Source: Mycobacterium dioxanotrophicus
GTDB lineage: Bacteria > Actinomycetota > Actinomycetes > Mycobacteriales > Mycobacteriaceae
DNA: 64,000 bases
NCBI RefSeq assembly: GCF_002157835.1
Contig: NZ_CP020809.1
Location: 372,001 to 436,000 of the forward strand
Reading direction: 5' to 3'
Positions 1-9,260 of the stretch are shown one piece after another (positions within the stretch are counted from its first letter, which is position 1; every line of letters begins with the position of its first letter). Under the pieces are notes generated by a model. That model saw only the letters and a list, made by a program, of their open reading frames with translations. It was not told the origin of the DNA and did not search any database. A program made the position numbers and the translations under genes.

Positions 1-93
1 GGGAGCGAACGTGGCGTGGCCGCGCAGGCCGCAGGACCGCAGCGCGAAGTTCACCATTTCAGCACCGTAGCGGAGCCGTCGGCGCTCACCGAG

Positions 94-753
94 CTATACG
101 CGGCAGCTGATCTCCATGCTGTCGCTGTCGCGGGCGAGGAAGTTCACGCTGACGTAACCGTTGTCATTGTCGCGGACGTAGTCGAGGTACGGCTGGGTGT
201 CTGCCATCGACGTGTTGTCCGCGACCAGCAACGCGCCCGTCGTGAGCTGTGGCTCAAGCAGTTTGACGACCGGCAGGTACAGCTCCTTCCAGCCGTCGAG
301 CAGAACCAGCCCGATCTCGCCCTCGACGGTCTTGAGGGTTTCCAGGGCGTCACCGGCCAGCACTGTGATGACGTCGTCCAGTCCCGTCTCGGCGAATGTC
401 TTGGTGGCGGCCTCGACCTTGGCCGCGCTGAGCTCGGTGGTGAAGACGTGGCCGAAACCGTTGTCGCGCACCGCAGAAGCCAGATGCAGTGCGGACAGCC
501 CGAACGACATGCCGAACTCGACGACGATGTGCGGCTTGGTGGCCCGCACCAGGGAGTAGAGCAGCCGGCCGGCTTCCGGCGTCACCGGCATGTAGATGTC
601 GCTGAGGGCGTCGGCGCGTTCCTGTGAGGTCGCACCGGTGAGGTCGGCGAATCGGCCGCCTCTGCCCTCACGCAGTTTGGCGAACTGTTCGTCGGACGCG
701 GCGTACATGCGGTCCAGGGCCGCGGCGACTGTGACATCGTGGAGGGTAGTCAT
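94..753 (-). CDS. class I SAM-dependent O-methyltransferase
   Basis: A 219-residue cytoplasmic protein that should transfer a methyl group from S-adenosylmethionine to a small-molecule hydroxyl. The SAM-binding glycine loop is visible as VEFGMSFGLSALHL near residue 70. The following acidic/hydrophobic strands (GLVLLDGWKELY, then LLVADNT) match the caffeoyl-CoA/catechol type O-methyltransferase fold, Methyltransf_3/24-like. The ATG at 753 is the only good start; no start codon lies just upstream. The gene is divergent from the phosphoglycerate-mutase-like gene at 778, so both promoters share about 25 bp. The substrate cannot be read from the sequence. The 93 bases to its left show no supported feature. 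Confidence 0.82.
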   Translation of the reverse strand: MTTLHDVTVAAALDRMYAASDEQFAKLREGRGGRFADLTGATSQERADALSDIYMPVTPEAGRLLYSLVRATKPHIVVEFGMSFGLSALHLASAVRDNGFGHVFTTELSAAKVEAATKTFAETGLDDVITVLAGDALETLKTVEGEIGLVLLDGWKELYLPVVKLLEPQLTTGALLVADNTSMADTQPYLDYVRDNDNGYVSVNFLARDSDSMEISCRV

Positions 754-777
754 GCTAACGAAACTACGCCCGATGGG

Positions 778-1500
778 ATGTGGATGGTCCGCTCCGTAAC
801 TGCACGGTTCATGTGCCTCGTGGTCACCGCAGTGTTGGCCGGATGGTGTGTCGTCGTCACCCCGATCGCCGCGGCGGGCGGCTATCGCACCATCACTCTG
901 ACGTTCGTCCGGCATGCGCAATCCGAGGGCAACGCAACGGGGCTCATCGACACATCGACCCCGGGTCCGGCGCTGACCGAACTCGGCCGCGCCCAGGCCG
1001 TTGCCAGTGCGCAGCGGCTGGCGGGCAACCACTACGACGGCATCTTCGCTTCGACGATGATCCGCACCCAGCAGACCGCCCAACCGATGGCCGACGCCCT
1101 GCACGAACCCGTCACCGTACTGCCCGGGCTGCGGGAGATCGAGGCCGGAGACTACGAAGGCCAACCCGAAGCAGATGCCGTCGGCACCTACTTCGCGGCG
1201 CCGCAGCAGTGGCTGCGCGGCGACCGGTCCGCGCGGATTCCCGGTTCGGTCGACGGCAACGAATTCGATGCGCGGTTCGACGACGCGGTGCAGCAGATCT
1301 ACGACAGCGGTGACGTCGTACCCGTCGTCTACTCGCACGGCGGCGCGATCATGCTGTGGGTCGCGATGAACGTCACCAACTCCGACCCGGGACTGCTGGT
1401 GGCGCATCCGCTGAACAACACGGATTACGTTGTGGTTGCCGGTAATCCGACCAACGGTTGGCGATTGGTCGACTGGAACGGCGTCAAGTCAGCGGCGTGA
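778..1500 (+). CDS. exported histidine phosphatase family protein
   Basis: The histidine-phosphatase (phosphoglycerate mutase-like) signature FVRHAQSEGN lies shortly after an N-terminal signal sequence. The partner histidine is in VVYSHGGAIMLW near the C terminus. The N terminus (MWMVRSVTARFM, then a hydrophobic stretch ending in AAAGG) looks like a Sec signal peptide, so the enzyme probably acts outside the membrane. I chose the ATG at 778; ATG at 784 is equally possible, and the frame is open back to a GTG at 739 inside the divergent neighbour. The protein is about 240 residues. It converges on and overlaps the next gene by 17 bp. The substrate is unknown; this clan includes phosphomonoesterases and phytases. 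Confidence 0.83.
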   Translation: MWMVRSVTARFMCLVVTAVLAGWCVVVTPIAAAGGYRTITLTFVRHAQSEGNATGLIDTSTPGPALTELGRAQAVASAQRLAGNHYDGIFASTMIRTQQTAQPMADALHEPVTVLPGLREIEAGDYEGQPEADAVGTYFAAPQQWLRGDRSARIPGSVDGNEFDARFDDAVQQIYDSGDVVPVVYSHGGAIMLWVAMNVTNSDPGLLVAHPLNNTDYVVVAGNPTNGWRLVDWNGVKSAA

Positions 1501-2923
1501 TGCGCTGAATGCCTGTGACCGTGCCCTGGTAGATCGTCCCGCCCGGTGCGGTGGTCCCCGCGGTCTGGATCGGATCCGACGCGGTGGTGGCGCCGATGAG
1601 TTGTTCGGTCAACACAGCGCCGGTGCCGGGATCGACCGCGGCGTAGAAGAACTTGTCGGCGGGCGTGGTGCCCAACTGATCGTTCACCGGGTTGTGCCGC
1701 GTGACGGTCACGATCGTGCCGTCGGCCACCGAGAGCTTCGGCACGGCTGCCGAACGCACCGTGTTGGTCCACGCCACATCGCAACCGGAGTTGTCGGGCC
1801 GGACGTCGACCCGCGTCATGCCTCCGATAAAAGGGGCAGTGGCAGGCACGGCGGGACCGGCATCGTCCGGCACGGCGGGGTAGGGATAGCCGTAGGTGCT
1901 GGCCGCGATCACCGTGCGTCCGGCGCCGATCGGCGAGTTCTCCGAGCCGGGGCCGCCCGACGTGAGCACCGGGGTGGTGCACAGCACCGCGCCGGAGGCC
2001 GTGCTGACCACCAGCACATGAACCTGGTTGTCGGCGTTGTCGATGAGCGTCAGGTACTCGCCGCCGGTCACCGGGCCGAAGAACGTCGGCGTCGAGCCGC
2101 TGCCCCAGCTCAGTTGCCCCGGCTTGCGGGCCGAACCGCGGTCGTAGCGGACCCGGTACTTGACTACCGGATTGCCCGTCGAATCCTCGGTCAACAGGTA
2201 CAGCGCATGCGTGGTGACCACCGCGGTGCCCTGGGGTGCGGTCGCGATGCTGTTGGCGACCCGCTCGCCGTCGGGCAGCGCGACGGACGTGACCTTCCGG
2301 GCGGTCGTGTCGATGATGCCGACCGTGCCGCCGGCAGTTGCGTACCAGACCTTGCCGTTGTAGGCGGGTGCGAGGCTCGTGACCGAGTCGCCGGACGGCA
2401 GACCGGCGCCCAGCGGCGTCGACTCGACGATGGACAGGCTCCACAACCCGAGCTTGTTGCGGATGTGCGCGACGCGGATCAGGTTGGCGTCGCCGTCGAC
2501 GAGCACCAGCCGGTCGTTGTGGTCGAGATAGGCGTAGACGCCACCCAGGAGACTGCCCGCCGCCACGGCCATGCTGGTCAGGGGCGTTCCGGAGGACTTG
2601 TCCAGCAGGTACACGCGCGGCGTTCGGCCGAGGATCTGGGTGCACAGTGCCACGGGTAAACCGTCGGCGCCGATCAGAATCGTCGGGCAGGCCGCGGCCA
2701 GGCCGATGGGTTGAGCCACGACCCGACGGGTGCCGGGGCCGGGCAGCGCAGTGGTGTCGGAGGCGCCGCTGTCGCCGTGCATGGACGCGGTGCCCGTGGG
2801 ACCGTCGAAGGGGTTGTCCGGCAGCTGCGGACCGTACTGACTGGCGGCACCGGCCGGCGGAGACGTCAGTGCTGTCACCAGCACCCCAGCCAGGAGCGCT
2901 GCAAGCCATCGGCTTACCGACAT
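1484..2923 (-). CDS. exported beta-propeller-like protein
   Basis: A 479-residue protein with a clear Sec signal peptide (MSVSRWLAALLAGVLVTAL, with a PAGA-A type cleavage site near residue 28). The rest has repeated beta-strand blocks such as PRVYLLD, DRLVLVDGD, GKVWYATAGGTVGIID and EYLTLID, the pattern of PQQ/NHL-type beta-propellers. No catalytic motif was recognised, so it may bind a ligand or act as a cell-wall scaffold. The ATG at 2923 is preceded by AGGAG six bases upstream; an in-frame TTG at 2929 is less likely. It converges with the phosphatase gene. About 260 bp upstream, up to the next gene, show no clear feature. Confidence 0.7.
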   Translation of the reverse strand: MSVSRWLAALLAGVLVTALTSPPAGAASQYGPQLPDNPFDGPTGTASMHGDSGASDTTALPGPGTRRVVAQPIGLAAACPTILIGADGLPVALCTQILGRTPRVYLLDKSSGTPLTSMAVAAGSLLGGVYAYLDHNDRLVLVDGDANLIRVAHIRNKLGLWSLSIVESTPLGAGLPSGDSVTSLAPAYNGKVWYATAGGTVGIIDTTARKVTSVALPDGERVANSIATAPQGTAVVTTHALYLLTEDSTGNPVVKYRVRYDRGSARKPGQLSWGSGSTPTFFGPVTGGEYLTLIDNADNQVHVLVVSTASGAVLCTTPVLTSGGPGSENSPIGAGRTVIAASTYGYPYPAVPDDAGPAVPATAPFIGGMTRVDVRPDNSGCDVAWTNTVRSAAVPKLSVADGTIVTVTRHNPVNDQLGTTPADKFFYAAVDPGTGAVLTEQLIGATTASDPIQTAGTTAPGGTIYQGTVTGIQRITPLT

Positions 2924-3184
2924 CGTCAACTCCTGGTGGCGGGCGGAACCGTACGGGTCCCGAACGCTACGGCCGCCCGGTCACGAAACCGCATCCGCAG
3001 GAACTCGGTTGAGCCAAGAACCCCGACACGCCGTGTGACGTGCGTAGCGGGTGCTCAATGGGTACTCGAAATGTGACGCGCACAGCACCGATCGCGGGCT
3101 GCGGCGCCGGTCACGTCCGGCTCCCCAGCCTGGCCTTACGGCGCTACTGTGAGCAATGACATTCCGGCGATGGGAGCGGGGCAG

Positions 3185-3517
3185 ATGAGATTTCGGCTAT
3201 TGCCATACGTCACCGTCGAGGTCGACGATCGCTTGCGGCGTCGCGCCCGCAGTGCCGGCGAACGGCTGCGGATCAACGTCAGGGCGTACCTGCGCAGCGC
3301 GGCCGACGACGTGGAGACGGCCAGCGGCCGGGTCCGCGACATGTGCGACAACGCGGTGAACCGCGTCGACTCCGCGGTCGCCACAGTGAACGACAAGATC
3401 GCCCCCGAGACCCGGCTCGAGGCCAAGCCGGAGCCCGCGACCGCGCCCAAACCGGATTCTGCGGCAGACGCTGCGCCACCGCAGCAGCCTGAGCAGCAAC
3501 ATCTGGAAGTCGGATAG
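3185..3517 (+). CDS. hypothetical protein, charged with proline-rich tail
   Basis: A small protein of about 110 residues that I do not recognise. The N-terminal two thirds are rich in Arg, Asp and Ala and predicted helical (for example DDRLRRRARSAGERLR). The C-terminal 35 residues are Pro/Ala/Gln rich and look disordered. There is no signal peptide or membrane segment. The ATG at 3185 is preceded by GGGAGCGGGG and is preferred; a GTG at 3149 would add 12 residues. It lies 89 bp upstream of the DMT transporter on the same strand and may be co-transcribed with it. Codon use is ordinary for the window, which supports a real gene. Confidence 0.55.
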   Translation: MRFRLLPYVTVEVDDRLRRRARSAGERLRINVRAYLRSAADDVETASGRVRDMCDNAVNRVDSAVATVNDKIAPETRLEAKPEPATAPKPDSAADAAPPQQPEQQHLEVG

Positions 3518-3606
3518 ACCCGGACCGGCGCGAGGGCGTCAGGCACTCTACGGTTGAAGGTGACTGGCGTTCAGGGGCCGACCGGCCCGAAAGGGGTTGA
3601 CGAGGC

Positions 3607-4515
3607 TTGCTCGGCAACGGTCTGGCGGTGCTGTTCGCGTTGTGCGCAGCGGTTTTCGCCGCGGTCGGCATCGTGGTCCGGCAACGCGCCACCATGGATG
3701 TCCCGGCGGAGAAGGGTGTCAGCACGGTCATGCTGCGCACCCTGCTGCGCCGCAGGCTGTGGTGGCTCGGCACGGCGTCGGCGGTAGCCGGATACGCGTT
3801 CCAGGCGCTGGCGCTCGGCTTCGGATCGTTGCTGTTGGTGCAGCCGGTGCTGGTATCGGCGTTGCTGTTCGCACTGCCCCTGAGCGCCCGGCTGGCGGGA
3901 CGGCGGGTCAGCCGGGCCGAGTGGCTGTGGGCCCTGTTGCTGACGGCCGCGTTGACGGTGTTCGTCGTTCTCGCCAGGGCGAGCACCGGCTCGTACCAGG
4001 TGCCGGTGTCCACCACGCTGATCGTCGCGGTGGTGTGTGCCGCCGGGGTGACGCTGTTCGTCCTGGCCGCGACCCGCAGCACCAATTGGCGTCGCGCCGT
4101 GCTGCTGGCCGTCGCGGTCGGCGTGATGTTCGGCGTGGTTGCCGTGCTCACCAAGATCGTGATGCATCTGGTCGCCGAGGGCAGCGCACTGGCGGTGTTC
4201 ACCACACCTGCCCTCTACCTGGTGCTGATGCTCGGCGTGGTGGCAACACTGTTGCAGCAGTCGGCCTTTCATGCCGGGTCCCTGCAGACCTCGGTGCCGA
4301 CCATGCTGGTGCTCGAACCCGTGGTCGCGGTGGTGCTCGGCTCGGTCGTGCTCGGCGAGCACATGTCGATCACCGGATTGGAGCCCATCGCGCTGTCACT
4401 GGCCATCTGCGCGATGGCCGCCGCGACCATCGCGCTGGGCCGTGACGAGGGCGCTTACGAGGAGAAACTCGAAGCCGAGGTGGGCCGGCGGTCGGTGAGC
4501 ACCGTCACGGATTGA
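3607..4515 (+). CDS. DMT/EamA-like membrane transporter
   Basis: A 302-residue integral membrane protein with about nine or ten hydrophobic segments from residue 5 onward. The two-halves layout, the GFGSLLLVQPVLV motif in the first half and LEPVVAVVLGSVVLGE in the second are typical of the drug/metabolite transporter (EamA/DUF6) superfamily. The second-half motif marks the end of the EamA repeat. The C-terminal 25 residues are charged and cytoplasmic. The start is a TTG at 3607; no closer ATG or GTG keeps the first membrane helix. The gene converges with the Mce gene and overlaps it by 11 bp. The substrate is unknown; the family moves amino acids, metabolites and drugs. Confidence 0.75.
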   Translation: MLGNGLAVLFALCAAVFAAVGIVVRQRATMDVPAEKGVSTVMLRTLLRRRLWWLGTASAVAGYAFQALALGFGSLLLVQPVLVSALLFALPLSARLAGRRVSRAEWLWALLLTAALTVFVVLARASTGSYQVPVSTTLIVAVVCAAGVTLFVLAATRSTNWRRAVLLAVAVGVMFGVVAVLTKIVMHLVAEGSALAVFTTPALYLVLMLGVVATLLQQSAFHAGSLQTSVPTMLVLEPVVAVVLGSVVLGEHMSITGLEPIALSLAICAMAAATIALGRDEGAYEEKLEAEVGRRSVSTVTD

Positions 4516-5743
4516 TGGTGTGCTCGCCGATCTGGCGGCCCCAGACGTATTCCGACGTCAGTGGTTGACCGAGCTCGAAGTGGTTGTACGGCGCGATCGA
4601 CGCACCGGTGTCGAATACCAGATACGGCGCGGGCCACAGGTCCCGGGTGATGGGCTGCCAGCAACCGGGCCGTCCTTCGGGGCCGCCCTTGGCGTTCACC
4701 CGCGGCAGGTTGTCCGGGTACACGTACGGGTTGCCCGCGCCGACGAGCGAGTCGTGCAGCAGGAACGAGTAGCCGTTGCGGGTCTGCTGCGCGAACGCGG
4801 GTGCGGCCTCGTAGTAGTTGTGGATCATGCAGTACAGGGCAGGGCTGTTGCGGTCGAACATCGCGCTGACCGGCAGCAGGTCCTGGGCTCCGCGGACCAG
4901 GTAGGGGCCGCCGCGTTCGAAGATGTCGCCGCCGGTGTTGCCGAAGCCGACCGCGGCGACGAGGGCTTGGTCGAGGTCGCCGCGTTGATCGTTGAGGGTG
5001 TGCGCGGTGGTGACGGCGTTGCTCAGCCCGTCCCAGAGATCCGGTGAGGCGGTGGCGTAGACGTCGCTGAGATCGGCCAGGGCGGTGATGTCGTGGCGGA
5101 TCTGGGGCATGCGGGGGTTCAGATCCGCCAGGATGGTGTTGCCGTTGACCACCGATCGGCCGAATTTGTCGCCGAGGCCGTCGAGGGCCTGCGCGGCGGC
5201 AGTGAGAGTTTCGTTGAGCTTGATCGGGTCGACTTGTTCGGAGATCGCGGTAATGGTCTCGAACAGCGTGTTGAACTCTGTGGTCACGCCTTGGGCCTGA
5301 ATCGGGGTGTCGGCCGACAACCGCTGCGTCGACGGGTTGTCCGGCGAGACGAACGATATGTATTTGTTGCCGAACACCGTGGTGGCCCGCAATTCGGCAT
5401 GCACATTTTCCGGAATGAGACGCAGGTATTTCGGATCGACATCCAGTAGCAATCTGGCTTCGGGGTTATCCCCGACGTCCACCACGTCGACCGAGGCCAG
5501 CCGGCCGATCGGCACGCCGTTGTAGGTGACCTTCGAACCCGGGTCCATCGACAATCCGGCCCGGCCGGCCATCACCGTCAGCTGCGTCTTCGGCTCGAAT
5601 GCGCCGCGGAACTGCATCCATGTCAGGGCCAGGATCACCACAATGGCCGTGGCGAAGATGAAGAAAGTCGTCTTGTACGGCGGGTCATAGCGCCAATGCC
5701 TGAACCGCTGTTCCAAGCCGCTTCCGGCCGAGGATGAGGCCAC
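4505..5743 (-). CDS. orphan Mce-family protein (MceA-like)
   Basis: A 412-residue protein with a cytoplasmic stub, one membrane helix (TTFFIFATAIVVILALTW near residue 30) and an MlaD/Mce domain. The domain shows QLTVMAGRAGLSMDPGSKV, then YNGVPIGRLASV and FGNKYISF, the classic order for MceA-type subunits. The C-terminal half resembles the Mce4_CUP1 region. Mce proteins form periplasmic lipid-import machines with YrbE permeases, but no yrbE or other mce gene is nearby, so this is an orphan copy. I chose the GTG at 5743 because GGAGG lies seven bases upstream; an upstream TTG at 5773 is poorer. An inverted repeat (AAAGTT/AACTTT, 5773-5794) sits just upstream. Confidence 0.85.
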   Translation of the reverse strand: MASSSAGSGLEQRFRHWRYDPPYKTTFFIFATAIVVILALTWMQFRGAFEPKTQLTVMAGRAGLSMDPGSKVTYNGVPIGRLASVDVVDVGDNPEARLLLDVDPKYLRLIPENVHAELRATTVFGNKYISFVSPDNPSTQRLSADTPIQAQGVTTEFNTLFETITAISEQVDPIKLNETLTAAAQALDGLGDKFGRSVVNGNTILADLNPRMPQIRHDITALADLSDVYATASPDLWDGLSNAVTTAHTLNDQRGDLDQALVAAVGFGNTGGDIFERGGPYLVRGAQDLLPVSAMFDRNSPALYCMIHNYYEAAPAFAQQTRNGYSFLLHDSLVGAGNPYVYPDNLPRVNAKGGPEGRPGCWQPITRDLWPAPYLVFDTGASIAPYNHFELGQPLTSEYVWGRQIGEHTINP

Positions 5744-5993
5744 GCGCAAACCTCCGATTATTGACGCAGCCAAAAGTTAAGCTGGTCAAACTTTCTCAAA
5801 TGAGGAGAGATAAAAGCAACTGATTCGGGCCGATTGCGGCGGATATCAAAGCCACCGGGGCAACGAGACGGCGGTCACGTGATCGAAACGGCCCCGCGCG
5901 ATGGGCGTCGCGTGTATATTTAGCTCATCTATATTGTGATCGGTCGGGGAGATCGGTCGCCGCGCGGTGATGCGGTCGCAGAAGGGATCAACA

Positions 5994-6554
5994 ATGCTGA
6001 CGCCACTACCGGCTGAAGACTGGGACGACCATGCGCGTGAGGCACTGGCAGGCACGGTGCCACTGGAGCGTCGAAACGCCGACGACGTGGGCAACGCGTT
6101 GGCGACCCTGGTCAGACATCCCGAGTTGGCCGGTCGATTCCTGCCTTTCAACACCTATCTGCAGAAGTCCTCGCGGCTGCCCGGACGCATCAGGGAACTG
6201 GTGATCCTGCGCACCGCGCACCACCACGGCTGCGGCTACGAGTGGGGCCACCACGCCGTCATCGCGCGCCGGCTGGGTCTCGCCGATGAGGACCTCATCG
6301 CGGCCCAAAGCGGTTTCGCCGCAGACGAATTCGACCAGGTCGTACTCCACGCAGTCGATGAACTGCATTCCGGTTCGCGCATCTGTCCGGCCACCTGGAC
6401 CGCTCTGGGCGAACGGCTCGACGATCAGCAACGCATGGATCTGATGTTCACCGTCGGCGGCTACGGCACACTCGCCTTGGCGCTCAACACTTTCGACGTC
6501 CAGCTCGAAGCCGATGCCGGCAACGAAGAGCTGTACACCGAGATGGGCAGCTGA
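5994..6554 (+). CDS. carboxymuconolactone decarboxylase / AhpD-like family protein
   Basis: A 186-residue protein of the CMD/AhpD superfamily. The alpha-helical core carries LPGRIRELVILRTAHHHGCGYEWGHH, in pieces matching the family active-site region with its Cys and paired His, although the second Cys of AhpD-type peroxidases is absent. Homologues decarboxylate gamma-carboxymuconolactone or act in thiol redox chemistry; which applies here is unclear. The ATG at 5994 has AGAAGGGA upstream. Two TATATT hexamers at 5915-5920 and 5930-5935 lie in an unusually AT-rich stretch and are candidate -10 elements. The 250 bp between this gene and the divergent Mce gene hold no other feature. Confidence 0.8.
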   Translation: MLTPLPAEDWDDHAREALAGTVPLERRNADDVGNALATLVRHPELAGRFLPFNTYLQKSSRLPGRIRELVILRTAHHHGCGYEWGHHAVIARRLGLADEDLIAAQSGFAADEFDQVVLHAVDELHSGSRICPATWTALGERLDDQQRMDLMFTVGGYGTLALALNTFDVQLEADAGNEELYTEMGS

Positions 6555-6562
6555 ACGGCCGG

Positions 6563-8740
6563 TCACTCCGCGCTGCGGACCCGGGCCGCGGCCGTTTCCG
6601 GCATCGGCTCGTACCGGGCGAACGTCCGCGTGAACGACCCCGAGCCATGAGACAACGAACGCAGATCGATGGCGTACCGGGTCAGTTCGATCTCGGGGAT
6701 CTCAGCCTTCACCGCGGTGTGGTCCTCGCCGACCTTGTCGGTACCGACGACGCGGCCGCGGCGGCTGGACAGATCGCTCATGATCGAGCCGACGAGGTCG
6801 TCGGGCACCACCACCGTCACGTCATCGACCGGCTCCAGCAGGTTCACCCGGGTGCTGGCGGCAGCCTCCCGCAGCGCCAGGCCGCCCGCCATCTGGAAGG
6901 CGAAATCCGATGAGTCGACGCTGTGCGCCTTGCCGTCGACCAGGGTCACCCGGATGTCGACGACGGGATAACCGAGTTCGGAACCGACCCCCTTCTCCAT
7001 CTGAGCGCGCACGCCCTTCTCGACGCTCGGGATGAACTGGCGTGGCACGGCCCCGCCCACCACCTTGTCGACGAACTCGAAGCCGGAGCCTTCCGGCAAC
7101 GGCTCCACCTCGATATCGCACACCGCGTACTGGCCGTGCCCACCGGACTGCTTGACATGGCGGCCATGGCCTTTTGCCTTGCCGCCGAACGTTTCTCGTA
7201 GCGGGACCCGCAGCGCGACAGTGTCCACCGATACGCCGTAGCGCCGGGACAGTGCGTCGAGCACGACCCCGGCATGCGCCTCACCCATGCACCACAGCAC
7301 GATCTGGTGGGTCTCCGGGTTCTGCTCGATGCGCAGCGTCGGATCCTCGGCGGCCAGGCGCTGCAGTCCGACCGAGAGCTTGTCCTCGTCGGACTTCGCG
7401 CGCGGTTGCACGGCCACGGGCAACAGCGGGTCGGGCATGGTCCACGGTCGCAGCACCAGCGGGTCGGCCTTGTCGCTCAGTGTGTCCCCGGTCTCGGCGC
7501 GGCTGAGCTTGCCGATCGCACAGATGTCGCCGGCCACCACCACCGGTGCCGGACGCTGCTGCTTGCCCAGCGGGAAGGAGAGCGTGCCGATGCGCTCGTC
7601 CTCGTCGTGGTCGGCGTGTCCGGTCGTGGCATGCGCGCTCGCCTCGGCACCCGCACCGCCGCCGTTCGGTACGAAGGCCGAAAAATGGCCCGACACGTGC
7701 ACTGTCGCGTCGGGCCTGATGGTGCCGGAGAACATCCGGACCAGGCTGACCCTGCCGACATAGGGATCCGAGGTGGTCTTCACCACCTCGGCCAGCAGCG
7801 GTCCGGACGGGTCGCACGCCAAGGCCTTGCGGGGAGCGCCCGCAGGGGTGAACACCTCGGGCAGGCGGTGGTGCGGCGGAGCCGGGAAGCCGCGGGTGGC
7901 GACCTCGAGCAGCTCCAGCGTGCCGATGCCCGATCCGCTGCACACCGGGATCACCGGGAAGAACGAACCGCGCGCGACGGCCTTCTCAAGGTCTTCGATG
8001 AGCGCGTTCTGGTCGATGTCCTCACCGCCGAGGTAGCGCTCCATCAGCGTCTCGTCCTCGGACTCCTCGATGATTCCCTCGATGAGCGAGCCACGCAGCT
8101 CGGCGATCTCGTCGGAGTAGGACTCGGCAGGCGCGTGCGACGAGTGCTTGCCGTCGGAGTAGTCGTACTGGGTCTTGGTGATCAACCCGATGACGCCTTC
8201 ATCTGCCGGAAAATACAGGGGCAGCACCTTGTCGCCGAACGCCTGCTGTGCGGTGGCCAGTGCGTTGGCGTAGTTGGCCCGGGCATGGTCGAGTTTGGTG
8301 ATCGCCACGGCGCGCGGCATCCCGACCGCGCTGCACTCCTGCCACAACGCCTTGGTCGGCTCATCCACGGTCTCGTTCGCCGCGACGACGAACAGCGCGC
8401 AGTCCGCTGCCCGCAGCCCGGCGCGCAGCTCTCCGACGAAGTCGGCGTACCCGGGGGTGTCGATGAGGTTCACCTTGATCCCGTTGTGCTGCAACGACGC
8501 CAGCGCCAGCCCGACCGACCGCTGCTGGGCGATCTCGGCGTCGTCGAAGTCGCACACCGTCGAGCCGTCGAGCACCGAGCCGACGCGGGTCAGCACGCCG
8601 CCGGCCATCAGCAAGGCATCTACGAGCGTGGTCTTACCGGCACCCGACGGCCCGACCAATGCGATGTTGCGGATCGCCTCCGGGCGTTCCGCGGTAGGTA
8701 GGGCCCCGTTGCCGGCCGCAGAGGCCGTCCTGTCCGCCAT
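6563..8740 (-). CDS. fusA2: elongation factor G-like protein FusA2
   Basis: A 725-residue translational GTPase of the EF-G family, the actinobacterial FusA2 paralogue. The P-loop is GPSGAGKTT near residue 30, instead of the GHVDHGKST-type loop of true EF-G. The DTPGYADF G3 motif and the TKLDHA G4 motif follow. The C-terminal domains (VPLRETFGGKAKGHGRHVKQ, then GGAVPRQFIPSVEKG) match EF-G domains IV and V. Length agrees with the roughly 714-residue M. tuberculosis protein. FusA2 does not replace canonical EF-G; a role in ribosome recycling or stress is suspected but not settled. The ATG at 8740 is preceded by AGGAGGACA. The next gene upstream is its usual split-barrel neighbour. Confidence 0.92.
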   Translation of the reverse strand: MADRTASAAGNGALPTAERPEAIRNIALVGPSGAGKTTLVDALLMAGGVLTRVGSVLDGSTVCDFDDAEIAQQRSVGLALASLQHNGIKVNLIDTPGYADFVGELRAGLRAADCALFVVAANETVDEPTKALWQECSAVGMPRAVAITKLDHARANYANALATAQQAFGDKVLPLYFPADEGVIGLITKTQYDYSDGKHSSHAPAESYSDEIAELRGSLIEGIIEESEDETLMERYLGGEDIDQNALIEDLEKAVARGSFFPVIPVCSGSGIGTLELLEVATRGFPAPPHHRLPEVFTPAGAPRKALACDPSGPLLAEVVKTTSDPYVGRVSLVRMFSGTIRPDATVHVSGHFSAFVPNGGGAGAEASAHATTGHADHDEDERIGTLSFPLGKQQRPAPVVVAGDICAIGKLSRAETGDTLSDKADPLVLRPWTMPDPLLPVAVQPRAKSDEDKLSVGLQRLAAEDPTLRIEQNPETHQIVLWCMGEAHAGVVLDALSRRYGVSVDTVALRVPLRETFGGKAKGHGRHVKQSGGHGQYAVCDIEVEPLPEGSGFEFVDKVVGGAVPRQFIPSVEKGVRAQMEKGVGSELGYPVVDIRVTLVDGKAHSVDSSDFAFQMAGGLALREAAASTRVNLLEPVDDVTVVVPDDLVGSIMSDLSSRRGRVVGTDKVGEDHTAVKAEIPEIELTRYAIDLRSLSHGSGSFTRTFARYEPMPETAAARVRSAE

Positions 8741-8813
8741 GGCATGTCCTCCTGAGATCCCTTTCCACCATTCCCCGATGTGACCTGCAGCACAAGGGCT
8801 GGGTAGCGGGTGT

Positions 8814-9233
8814 TCAGGCCTGCCAGGACGACCAGCGCGTGACCTCGATCGTGACGACCGGTCCGTCGAGCGCGATCCGTTCGTACTGACGGTATTTGGC
8901 ACGCAGGAGGGCATATCCGGTCGCCATCTCGTCGCCGCTGTAGTGGGTCGCTGCCTGCCCGTCGGCCCGGACCCACCACAGGTGCGACCAGTCGTCGTCG
9001 TAGTGGTCGGCGAGCAGGCTCACCCGCGGGTCGCCTTCGATGTTGGCCAGCCTGCGTAGCTTCTGCGTGGACTTTCGTTTCGCGTCGACGGCGGTGTAGA
9101 TGGTGACGCCGTCGGTCCCGCGATGCACCGCGAACACCACCGGGACGAGGTGCGGGGCGCCGTCGGGTCCCAGGGTCGCCAGGACCGCGGTGGGCGTGCG
9201 GGCGAACTGCTCGATTACCTCGAACTCGGCCAT
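8814..9233 (-). CDS. PPOX-class F420/FMN-binding protein (Rv0121 family)
   Basis: A 139-residue split beta-barrel protein of the flavin/deazaflavin oxidoreductase-like group. The N terminus reads [19 protein letters not shown], then VPVVFAV; the middle has [18 protein letters not shown] and [18 protein letters not shown], which match the family next to FusA2 in mycobacteria (Rv0121c type). Such proteins bind F420 or FMN and reduce small molecules. It lies 73 bp upstream of fusA2 on the same strand, the arrangement conserved in M. tuberculosis, so they are probably one unit. The start is the ATG at 9233. The substrate is unknown. Confidence 0.85.
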   Translation of the reverse strand: MAEFEVIEQFARTPTAVLATLGPDGAPHLVPVVFAVHRGTDGVTIYTAVDAKRKSTQKLRRLANIEGDPRVSLLADHYDDDWSHLWWVRADGQAATHYSGDEMATGYALLRAKYRQYERIALDGPVVTIEVTRWSSWQA

Positions 9234-9260
9234 GCGTTCAGCGTAGGAGCAACGGCTGCG

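Noticed and set aside
7274..8701. 475-codon open frame opposite fusA2
   Set aside because: Shadow frame; no motif and no ribosome-binding site.
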